A stretch of 7,743 nt of DNA from Propionibacterium sp. (GTDB lineage Bacteria > Actinomycetota > Actinomycetes > Actinomycetales > Actinomycetaceae). The notes beneath the pieces were generated by a model. It was not told the DNA's origin and searched no databases. It was given only the letters and a program-made list of their open reading frames with translations. Positions 1 to 5,457 of the stretch are shown here, piece by piece. Position 1 is the stretch's first letter; the number at the start of each line of letters is the position of its first letter. The stretch lies in contig JAKECL010000069.1 in the NCBI GenBank assembly GCA_030460725.1, positions 1 to 7,743 on the forward strand, in the 5' to 3' direction. Both the position numbers and the translations under genes were made by a program.

Positions 1-3
1 TCG

Positions 4-32
4 CGGGGCGCTTGGCAGGCGGTGGCGCCCCG
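4..32. terminator. Inverted repeat, possible terminator of an upstream gene
   Basis: CGGGGCGC at 4-11 is perfectly complementary to GCGCCCCG at 25-32, giving an 8-bp GC stem around a 13-base loop. No T-run follows, so it does not fit a classical intrinsic terminator, but GC-rich actinobacteria often use such hairpins. No gene end is visible in the window upstream of it, so its role is inferred from its place between the window edge and the next promoter. Confidence 0.35.
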
Positions 33-60
33 GGCATGTCGCACGATTCGGCGCGATGGA

Positions 61-66
61 TAGGCT
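61..66 (+). promoter_or_regulatory. Putative -10 element for the first hydrolase gene
   Basis: TAGGCT fits the TANNNT pattern of actinobacterial housekeeping -10 elements and lies 55 bases before the ATG at 122, predicting a leader of roughly 50 bases. No good -35 hexamer is visible at 17-19 bases upstream; the region 36-43 is only a weak match. The call rests on the -10 element and its position alone. Confidence 0.35.
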
Positions 67-110
67 GTTCACCGTGCCGGAGTCCGCGTGAGGGCTCTGA
101 AGTGTCGGGA

Positions 111-115
111 GGAGG
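111..115 (+). promoter_or_regulatory. Ribosome binding site deciding the start at 122
   Basis: GGAGG at 111-115 lies 6 bases before the ATG at 122. An in-frame GTG at 116 sits directly against this motif and would leave too little spacing, so the ATG is the better start. Confidence 0.7.
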
Positions 116-121
116 GTGACC

Positions 122-1948
122 ATGGCGCGTCCGAGGCCGTCGTTCTATCCCTCCCGTCGCGTTCCCCAGGCCTTCCCGCCCTCGTACCTCCACACCCGCC
201 TGGCTCCCCTTGCCCCGGTGCTCGCCCTCAATGCGCTGGTGGCGACCGCAGCCGAGGCGCCCCTGCTGCCCACCGGGATCCGCAACCTGCTGCGCGTCCA
301 CTCGGAGGAGGAGGGCGCTGAGATCCTGGAGCGCTCGCAGCGCCTCTTCTTCGACGAACCGGGTCTGGACACCCTGCTCATCCGGTCGGTGGCTGCCTCC
401 GCGCGCAAGGTCACGGCGGTGGGGCGCGCCTACCTGCGGGCGCGCATCGCCCTCCGTGCCGACCGTGACGGGCGGGCGGCAGCCATGCTTCCGCTGGTGC
501 CCAGGCGCGGCTATGACTCCCTGATGACGACAATGCTGGCTGTGGGCACCGCTCTGGGCCACTTCCGGGGTGGAGAGGTCCACGCCAAGGCCTTCCACGA
601 CTCCGCGGCTCCGGGTGACAAGCGGCCGAACCTCCCCCTGCCCCAGGGGCATCCCACTCCCGCTGTGCGGCGCTTCGATCCGCCGGACTCCCTGGGTGAC
701 ATGTCCGCCGACATCGACGACCTCTACTGGGTCATGGCATACGGCCAGGCCGTGAAGATCACGCGGGTGGGGGAGGGGGAGGACCGCCGGTGGCTGGTGT
801 CCCTGCCCGGTACCGACCACATGAGCGGATCCTCCACCCCCAATCCTGCCGACACCGAGACCAACATCCGCGAGGTCCTCAACGTGCCCTCCGCCATGAG
901 GGTCGGCACCGTCCAGGCTCTCCACGCGGCCATGCGCGCCGAGGGGATCCCACGTGGGCAGTGGGCACATGAGCGCGTCCTCATCTGCGGTCACTCCCAG
1001 GGAGGAATGGTGGCGACCGCGCTTGCGGCGGCCGACCCGGAGGAGGTGGGTGTGGACGTCGTCGCCGTGGTCTCCCTGGGCACACCCTCTCGGCGCCTGC
1101 GCATCCGACCCGATGTCACCATGCTCGCGGTGGCGCATGACCAGGATGTGGTGCCTTCCATCGATGGGACACCCCAGAGGGCGCCGGACCAGCGGGTGAC
1201 CATCGGGCGGCGTCTGGTGCGCCCTCGTCGGGGCCCCCTCTACTACGCCCACTCCTCCTCCACCTACACCGAGACCCTGCGCCAGGCCGAGCGCAAGACC
1301 CAGGTCGCCCCCTGGGGTCGGGCCGCCGACACCATCCGCGCGCTGCAGGCCTTCCTCCCCCACGAGGGCGAGTCCACCCGCGTCATGATCTTCGACATCT
1401 GGCAGGACCTCCTGGAGCCCACGGGGTCCGACACCTGGAACACCTATGTGGAGATCGACCGGCCCGACTGGGAGCCGGTGGACTACGAGGAGGACTGGGC
1501 GCCCAACCCCCTGGTCACGCTGCCCGATCTGTCCCATGTGCTGCCCAACGGCACCGAGGTCCTCGACCGGCTGAGCGGGGAGTGGCGCAACGAGTTCGCC
1601 GATCTCCCCGACCTGTCGGTGCTCCAGGAGCGCGCGACCAGCCGGGCCGAGGAGGTGGGGCGTTCCCTCGCCACGGCTGCCGGAGACCTGCGCGGCACGC
1701 TGGAGTCGGTGCTCCACCGCACCGGCGACCCCAGCGTCGAGGGTGGAGCCGAAGCCGGGCCCGGAGCCCGAGCCGGGGCCACCGCCACCGCCACCGCCCA
1801 GCCACCGTCCGGCTCCCCCGCAGATCAGGCGGGCACGGCGGCACTCCCGCAGCGCGACACCCCCACCGGGGGAGAGGATGTGGGGACGGCACCTCCACCG
1901 ACCAGCGACACGGAACCAGGAGAGGGTGAGAGTCATGACCGGCACTGA
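122..1948 (+). CDS. Lipase-like alpha/beta hydrolase with low-complexity C-terminal tail
   Basis: This 608-aa protein is a predicted serine hydrolase with an alpha/beta fold. Visible in order: a segment LPGTD (about 228-232) that may help form the oxyanion hole; PNPADTETN (240-248); the nucleophile elbow GHSQGG with Ser292; LGTPS (319-323); DQDVVPSIDG with the probable catalytic Asp342; and YYAHSSSTY with probable His377. The Ser-Asp-His order and spacing resemble class-3 lipase/esterase cores. Residues 1-200 match nothing I recognise and show no clear signal peptide. From about residue 540 the protein becomes Ala/Gly/Pro/Thr-rich, probably disordered. It overlaps the next gene by 14 bases, suggesting translational coupling. 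Its core resembles that of the hydrolase at 5457-7316. The substrate is unknown; a lipid ester or thioester is inference. Confidence 0.85.
   Translation: MARPRPSFYPSRRVPQAFPPSYLHTRLAPLAPVLALNALVATAAEAPLLPTGIRNLLRVHSEEEGAEILERSQRLFFDEPGLDTLLIRSVAASARKVTAVGRAYLRARIALRADRDGRAAAMLPLVPRRGYDSLMTTMLAVGTALGHFRGGEVHAKAFHDSAAPGDKRPNLPLPQGHPTPAVRRFDPPDSLGDMSADIDDLYWVMAYGQAVKITRVGEGEDRRWLVSLPGTDHMSGSSTPNPADTETNIREVLNVPSAMRVGTVQALHAAMRAEGIPRGQWAHERVLICGHSQGGMVATALAAADPEEVGVDVVAVVSLGTPSRRLRIRPDVTMLAVAHDQDVVPSIDGTPQRAPDQRVTIGRRLVRPRRGPLYYAHSSSTYTETLRQAERKTQVAPWGRAADTIRALQAFLPHEGESTRVMIFDIWQDLLEPTGSDTWNTYVEIDRPDWEPVDYEEDWAPNPLVTLPDLSHVLPNGTEVLDRLSGEWRNEFADLPDLSVLQERATSRAEEVGRSLATAAGDLRGTLESVLHRTGDPSVEGGAEAGPGARAGATATATAQPPSGSPADQAGTAALPQRDTPTGGEDVGTAPPPTSDTEPGEGESHDRH
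1778..1798 (+). repeat. GCCACC hexanucleotide repeat inside the hydrolase gene
   Basis: Three tandem copies of GCCACC plus a terminal GCC encode alternating Ala-Thr in the disordered tail of the hydrolase. Copy-number change in steps of 6 would keep the reading frame, so the tail may vary in length among strains. Confidence 0.6.
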
Positions 1949-2534
1949 GGACTGGCATCGGGGGGTGCGCGCCGTGTTCGGCGCCAGACGGGGTTCCATA
2001 CCCGTGAACAAAGGGGCCGCGCGGCCCTCCCGACGACTCCCGCAGATCGACAACCCCGTCCTGGTGGGCGTGGCGGGGCTGGGTGCCCTGGGTGTGGGGA
2101 TGGCCCTGCGCTCGCTGCGCCCCTCCCACCGGGGTGGGCGCTCGGAGCGCATCCGGCGCATGGTCACCGCGGCGGTCGAGGGCGACACCGCAGCACACGG
2201 GGACCACGGTCAGGTGCCCTCCGTGGACGTCCAGGTCCACGAGGCCTTCGGGAAGCCGCCGTTGGTGAGCATCGACGTCCATCTGGAGCAGCCCCTGGCC
2301 GAGGTAGTCGCCCACGACCTGCTGGACCGGGTGGCGCGAGCCGCCTGGGACAACCCGGAGCTCGCCCCGGTGGCGGTGCGCGGACGTCTGCTGGCGGCCG
2401 GACCTGCCGGAGCTGAGCCCACCACCACTCTCGCCGACATGACCTCACTGGGGTACGAGGACGAGATCGCGCGGCCTGCGGACCTCTATGCCCGCTACGG
2501 CGCCCCGGCCTCGGACCCGCGGTGGAGGCCCTGA
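1935..2534 (+). CDS. Small protein with one hydrophobic segment, partner of the upstream hydrolase
   Basis: I do not recognise this 199-aa protein. Its N-terminus is basic (several Arg between 12 and 34). It is followed by a hydrophobic stretch of about 18 residues (41-58, Gly/Leu/Val-rich) that could be one membrane segment, then another Arg-rich patch. Residues 95-155 look like a compact alpha/beta domain with the segment AAWDNPELAPVAVRGRL (136-152). The C-terminus ends in an ordered-looking tail with LYARYGAP and DPRWRP. ATG 1935 was chosen because a purine-rich AGGAGAGGG (1918-1926) precedes it at good spacing; GTG 1926 is an alternative. The 14-base overlap with the hydrolase argues for co-expression and perhaps a complex, for example a membrane anchor or a regulator. 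Function is unknown. Confidence 0.75.
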   Translation: MTGTEDWHRGVRAVFGARRGSIPVNKGAARPSRRLPQIDNPVLVGVAGLGALGVGMALRSLRPSHRGGRSERIRRMVTAAVEGDTAAHGDHGQVPSVDVQVHEAFGKPPLVSIDVHLEQPLAEVVAHDLLDRVARAAWDNPELAPVAVRGRLLAAGPAGAEPTTTLADMTSLGYEDEIARPADLYARYGAPASDPRWRP

Positions 2535-2565
2535 GGGGCTGGAACTCCCGGGACGACCCCCTCAG
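2531..2565. terminator. Inverted repeat spanning both stop codons of convergent genes
   Basis: CTGAGGGG (2531-2538) pairs perfectly with CCCCTCAG (2558-2565) around a 19-base loop, which itself contains the palindrome TCCCGGGA (2546-2553). The left arm contains the TGA stop of the plus-strand gene and the right arm contains the stop of purB. It is placed to act as a bidirectional terminator, though neither side has a T-run. Confidence 0.5.
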
Positions 2566-4022
2566 TCCAGGAAGTCCACGACCTGTTCGGCCAGCCCGGT
2601 GTAGGTCGCGGGGGTGAGCGCCAGGAGGCGCTCCTCCACCTCGGTGGGCAGTCCGAGGTCAGCGATGAAGGCGCGCATGGCCTCCCCCGACACCGAGTGA
2701 CCGCGAGTCAGCTCCTTCAGTCGCTCATAGGGGTTCGCCATCCCGGTGGCCCCGGCGATGGAGGCCGCGCGCATCGCCTGCTGCACCGCCTCACCCAGGA
2801 CAGCCCAGTTCGCGTCCAGGTCCTCAGCCATGCGGGCCTCGTCCATGTCGACCCCCGCCAGGCCGCGCGAGAGGTTGTCCAGGGCCAGCAGGGAGTGGCC
2901 CAGTGCCACCCCGATGTTGCGCTGGGTGGTGGAGTCGGTGAGGTCGCGCTGCATGCGGGAGGTCACCAGGGTGGCGGAGAGCGAGTCCAGGAGAGCGGTG
3001 GAGACCTCGAGATTCGCCTCGGCATTCTCGAAGCGGATCGGATTGACCTTGTGGGGCATGGTCGAGGACCCCGTGGAGCCCTGGGCGGCGAGGTTCTGGT
3101 GGAAGTAGCCCATCGAGATGTAGGTCCAGCAGTCGGTGGCCAGGTTGTGGGCGATGCGGTTGAAACGGGCCATGTCGCCGTAGAGCTCGGACTGCCAGTC
3201 GTGGGACTCGATCTGGGTGGTGATCGGGTTCCACACCAGTCCCAGTGACTCCACGAAGTCGCGCGTCAGCGCCGGCCAGTCCGCGCCCGGTACGGAGACC
3301 ACATGGGCAGCCCAGGTGCCCGTCGCCCCGTTGACCTTGCCCAGGTACTCCGTTCCCGCCACGCGGGAGACCTGGCGGCGCAGGCGGTGGACGAAGACCG
3401 CCAGCTCCTTGCCCATGGTGACGGGTGTGGCCGGTTGCCCGTGGGTGTGGGCCAGCATGGGCACCGCCGCCCCTGCCCGTGCCATGTCGGCGAGGTGGTC
3501 GACCAGCGCATCGGCTGCGGGCAGCCACACCTGTTCCACCGCGGCCTTGACGGTGAGCGCGTAGGCGAGGTTGTTGATGTCCTCCGAGGTGCAGAAGATG
3601 TGGACGACCTCGTGCAGGCTCGGCAGGACGGTGCCGGGTCCCAGTGCCTCGGGCGCAGCGTCCAGGTACTCCTTGAGCAGGTACTCCACGGCCTTGACAT
3701 CGTGACGGGTGCGGGCCTCGATGCCCGCGAGCCTCTCGATGTCGGAGTCGTCGAACTCCACGGGGATGCGTCGCAGGTAGGCGCGTTCCGCGTCGGAGAG
3801 CTCGGGCGCGCCGGGCAGGGCCCCCCGGTCCAGGAGATGGATGAGCCACTCCACCTCGACATGGACGCGGGCCCGGTTCAGGGCCGCCTCGGAGAGGAAG
3901 TCGGACAGGCGGGCGACCACCGGCCGGTAGCGTCCGTCCAGGGGGGAGAGCGGCTCGCCGCGGGCCGCCAGGTCCGCATATCCGTCCGCAGTGGAGAAGA
4001 GGCCCGACCAGTCTTCGCTCAT
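2562..4022 (-). CDS. purB: Adenylosuccinate lyase
   Basis: PurB catalyses two steps of purine synthesis in the cytoplasm: release of fumarate from SAICAR to give AICAR, and from adenylosuccinate to give AMP. The 486-aa product has the family landmarks: SPLDGRY (26-32), TSEDINNLAYAL (145-156), AHTHGQPATPVTMGKE with the probable acid His194, and the fumarase/aspartase-superfamily signature GSSTMPHKVNP (318-328) on the mobile loop carrying the catalytic Ser. SPLDGRY and overall length match the E. coli-type PurB, with about 20 extra N-terminal residues before the conserved region. Start ATG 4022 has no well-spaced Shine-Dalgarno; the GGGG is only 2 bases from the ATG. It lies 83 bases downstream of the fructosamine kinase stop on the same strand, so the two may be co-transcribed or purB may have its own, possibly leaderless, promoter. 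Confidence 0.97.
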   Translation of the reverse strand: MSEDWSGLFSTADGYADLAARGEPLSPLDGRYRPVVARLSDFLSEAALNRARVHVEVEWLIHLLDRGALPGAPELSDAERAYLRRIPVEFDDSDIERLAGIEARTRHDVKAVEYLLKEYLDAAPEALGPGTVLPSLHEVVHIFCTSEDINNLAYALTVKAAVEQVWLPAADALVDHLADMARAGAAVPMLAHTHGQPATPVTMGKELAVFVHRLRRQVSRVAGTEYLGKVNGATGTWAAHVVSVPGADWPALTRDFVESLGLVWNPITTQIESHDWQSELYGDMARFNRIAHNLATDCWTYISMGYFHQNLAAQGSTGSSTMPHKVNPIRFENAEANLEVSTALLDSLSATLVTSRMQRDLTDSTTQRNIGVALGHSLLALDNLSRGLAGVDMDEARMAEDLDANWAVLGEAVQQAMRAASIAGATGMANPYERLKELTRGHSVSGEAMRAFIADLGLPTEVEERLLALTPATYTGLAEQVVDFLD

Positions 4023-4028
4023 GTCCCC

Positions 4029-4034
4029 ATTGTT
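4029..4034 (-). promoter_or_regulatory. Possible -10 element of a leaderless purB transcript
   Basis: Read on the minus strand, AACAAT is followed by exactly 6 bases (GGGGAC) and then the purB ATG, so transcription would begin at or near the start codon. The hexamer matches TATAAT at four of six positions but lacks the first T, and no -35 is evident. Weak call. Confidence 0.22.
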
Positions 4035-4105
4035 CCAGACGGCTCCCCGGTCGTGGCCACGCGTCCGCTGCCGAGGGGCGCAGCGCGGGGCGCAGTGTGC
4101 TCGAC

Positions 4106-4888
4106 TCAGACCCAGCGGCGCGCGAGGGCGAGGGTCTCGGGGACGTAGCCGCGCCCGAAGAGCTGGCAGTGGACCATGAGCATGTGCAGCTGGTGCAGCC
4201 CGGTCCGCTCCCGCCAGCCCTCTGCCAGGGGTGACTCCTCGTCATAGGCCGCCCAGATGCGTTCCAGGTGGGGGGCGCCGAAGACGGCGAGCGCCGCGAG
4301 GTCCTCCTCGGCGTGTCCGCCCTGGGCCGCCGGGTCGATGAGCGTCACGCCCTCGCGCGTCCACAGCGCATTCCCGTTCCACAGGTCCCCGTGCGTGCGT
4401 GCCGCGCCCCGGCCGGAGGCGCGCACGAGGGCGGGCTGCTCGTGGTCGTAGGCGCCCGAGGAGAGACGCTCACACAGTCTCCCGAGGAGGTGGCGCTCCT
4501 GCGCGGTGAAGGCGGGAGCGTCCAGGTAGGGAGCCAGACGGAAACGCGCGTAGAAGTCACCCCAGGAGGTGGTGGACTCCTCGGGGGTGGCGGGCAGCGG
4601 CAGGTGGGCCAGCCCCATCCATCCCTGACCCTGGTTGTGCGGGGGCGGGGCGCCCAGGTGGCTGGCGCCTGCGGCATGGGTGTGGGCCAGGGAGCGCCCG
4701 AACGCCTCGGCGGCACGAGCAGTGGGTCGGACCTCGGGCAGGCGGGGCTCCTCGAGCCAGTCCCCTCCGTGGTCGAGGACCGGGACGACGGGAGCGGCCT
4801 CGGGAGGGGTGTCGGCCAGCCAAGCCAGGCCCGCCACCTCGTAGAGGATCCGCCCCGGGCGATGGTCGGACTTGCGGAATGCGTCCAT
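4106..4888 (-). CDS. Fructosamine kinase family protein (short form)
   Basis: Members of this family phosphorylate sugar-amine adducts (fructosamines or ribulosamines), which destabilises them and frees the glycated amine; some bacterial members act on free glycated amino acids. The 260-aa protein carries the aminoglycoside-phosphotransferase-like active site HGDLWNGN (166-173, catalytic Asp168) and the metal-binding LIDPA (183-187) followed by the family-typical QGGHAEEDLA. WGDFYARFRLAPYL (109-122) also matches the family. Lys6 and Glu17 are in place to be the ATP-anchoring pair. The usual glycine-rich strand-loop before the Lys is missing, so it is shorter than human FN3K (309 aa). I believe such short forms are common in actinobacteria. 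ATG 4888 is used because the open frame upstream lacks family similarity. It is divergent from the W-x-G gene and upstream of purB. The substrate cannot be told from sequence. Confidence 0.9.
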   Translation of the reverse strand: MDAFRKSDHRPGRILYEVAGLAWLADTPPEAAPVVPVLDHGGDWLEEPRLPEVRPTARAAEAFGRSLAHTHAAGASHLGAPPPHNQGQGWMGLAHLPLPATPEESTTSWGDFYARFRLAPYLDAPAFTAQERHLLGRLCERLSSGAYDHEQPALVRASGRGAARTHGDLWNGNALWTREGVTLIDPAAQGGHAEEDLAALAVFGAPHLERIWAAYDEESPLAEGWRERTGLHQLHMLMVHCQLFGRGYVPETLALARRWV

Positions 4889-4894
4889 GACCCC

Positions 4895-4900
4895 ACCGTA
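4895..4900 (-). promoter_or_regulatory. Possible -10 element of a leaderless fructosamine kinase transcript
   Basis: On the minus strand TACGGT fits TANNNT and is followed by exactly 6 bases (GGGGTC) before the ATG at 4888, the geometry expected for a leaderless mRNA starting at the A of ATG. No convincing -35 is seen, and the GGTGGGG just ahead of the ATG could alternatively be a poor ribosome binding site. Confidence 0.35.
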
Positions 4901-4923
4901 GGCACCTCTCGGGCGGTGCGGGG

Positions 4924-5001
4924 CACAGGGCCTGTGGATGCGGTCCTGTCCGGGAGGGTGAGTTCTCCACAGATGTGGTGGCCTGGACACCGACGTCCAC
5001 A
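4924..5001. repeat. Cluster of TCCACA/TGTGGA sites and short palindromes in the divergent intergenic region
   Basis: The region holds TGTGGA at 4933-4938, TCCACA at 4966-4971 and TCCACA at 4996-5001, with starts 33 and 30 bases apart (about three helical turns). Two small palindromes overlap them: CACAGG-G-CCTGTG (4924-4936) and CCACA-GA-TGTGG (4967-4978). TTCTCCACA at 4963-4971 is one base away from a DnaA box. The cluster sits upstream of both divergent genes, so it could be an operator; this is inference from position and pattern. Confidence 0.35.
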
Positions 5002-5016
5002 CCGGGCGTGGTGGGT

Positions 5017-5037
5017 CGTGCCGGGCCGACGGGCACG
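5017..5037. repeat. Inverted repeat just upstream of the putative -10 element
   Basis: CGTGCC (5017-5022) and GGCACG (5032-5037) form a 6-bp inverted repeat with a 9-base spacer. It covers the expected -35 and spacer region of the putative promoter at 5041-5046, where a repressor or activator could act. Short GC-rich inverted repeats also arise by chance here. Confidence 0.3.
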
Positions 5038-5040
5038 CCC

Positions 5041-5046
5041 TAGGTT
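5041..5046 (+). promoter_or_regulatory. Putative -10 element for the W-x-G/hydrolase operon
   Basis: TAGGTT fits TANNNT and lies 51 bases before the ATG at 5098, close to the spacing seen for TAGGCT ahead of the first hydrolase gene. GTGCCG at 5018-5023 is a weak -35 candidate with a 17-base spacer. Confidence 0.4.
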
Positions 5047-5085
5047 TCGTGGAGGCGGCTCCCCGGCGGTCGCTCCGTCAGGGTG

Positions 5086-5090
5086 GGAGG
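5086..5090 (+). promoter_or_regulatory. Ribosome binding site deciding the start at 5098
   Basis: GGAGG at 5086-5090 lies 7 bases before ATG 5098. The in-frame GTG at 5083 lies upstream of this motif and has no binding site at the right distance, so ATG 5098 is preferred. Confidence 0.7.
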
Positions 5091-5097
5091 TCAGGAC

Positions 5098-5457
5098 ATG
5101 GGTGCACACGCAGGTGGTGGACCGGGTGAGGGTTGGGATCCGCGGAGTCCCTTCCGTCCCCCGGTCGAGCAGTTCGACGGGGATGTGGGCGGTTGGTGGG
5201 GACCGTGGTCCCCCACAGGCGCAGAAGGTGGTGCGCGCGGCGCCCTGTCCGTGATGACGGGAGTCGGTGAGGCGCTGATGGGCGTGGACCTGAGCGGGTG
5301 GGAGGGTCCGGCCTCACGCGCAGCACAGGCGACGCTGGACTCCCTGCGAGCCAGCTCTGCGCGGACGGAGGGGAGCGTGGCGGCAGCAGCCTTGGCGGCC
5401 GGGCAGGTGGACCGAGCCGTGCGCGAGGCACTTCTCCGGGCCGCCGGAGCAGGCTGA
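5098..5457 (+). CDS. W-x-G motif protein, candidate ESX/type VII secretion partner
   Basis: This 119-aa protein has a Gly/Pro/Trp-rich, probably disordered N-terminus (1-45). A short hydrophobic helix (about 48-62) follows, then DLSGWEGPASRAAQATL, where Trp68-Glu69-Gly70 is a W-x-G motif at the turn, then an Ala-rich helix or helices (72-117). Helix, W-x-G and helix is the layout of WXG100/ESX-type proteins, and the context of an acidic residue, two small residues, Trp and a following Gly-Pro-Ala is common in actinobacterial type VII signal domains. It is not a textbook WXG100 protein: the disordered head shifts the motif towards the C-terminus. Its TGA overlaps the ATG of the next gene (TGATG), so the two are almost certainly co-translated. 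Inferred role: secretion partner or chaperone of the downstream hydrolase. No signal peptide is visible. Confidence 0.8.
   Translation: MGAHAGGGPGEGWDPRSPFRPPVEQFDGDVGGWWGPWSPTGAEGGARGALSVMTGVGEALMGVDLSGWEGPASRAAQATLDSLRASSARTEGSVAAAALAAGQVDRAVREALLRAAGAG

Noticed and set aside
1515..2315. 266-aa open frame on the minus strand across the hydrolase/small-protein junction
   Set aside because: It is antisense to two better-supported genes and its product is rich in Arg, Gly, Pro and His with no domain, as expected for a GC-rich shadow frame.
1743..2534. Long form (263 aa) of the small coupled protein beginning at GTG 1743
   Set aside because: It would overlap the hydrolase by about 200 bases. 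Its extra N-terminus turns from a Pro-run into an Arg-rich stretch typical of out-of-frame translation, and ATG 1935 has a good upstream purine tract.
2824..4245. 473-aa minus-strand open frame running through purB and into fructosamine kinase
   Set aside because: It lies in another frame of the same strand as purB and gives a Gly/Arg/Pro/His-rich product without motifs; purB is unambiguous in its own frame.
4933..5001. Replication origin based on DnaA-box-like sites
   Set aside because: Only one site comes within one base of a DnaA box, there is no AT-rich unwinding region, and no dnaA, dnaN or other origin-linked genes are present.
4268..5254. 328-aa plus-strand open frame antisense to fructosamine kinase
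   Set aside because: It overlaps the well-supported kinase and the start of the W-x-G gene, shows no family features and has no suitable ribosome binding site.
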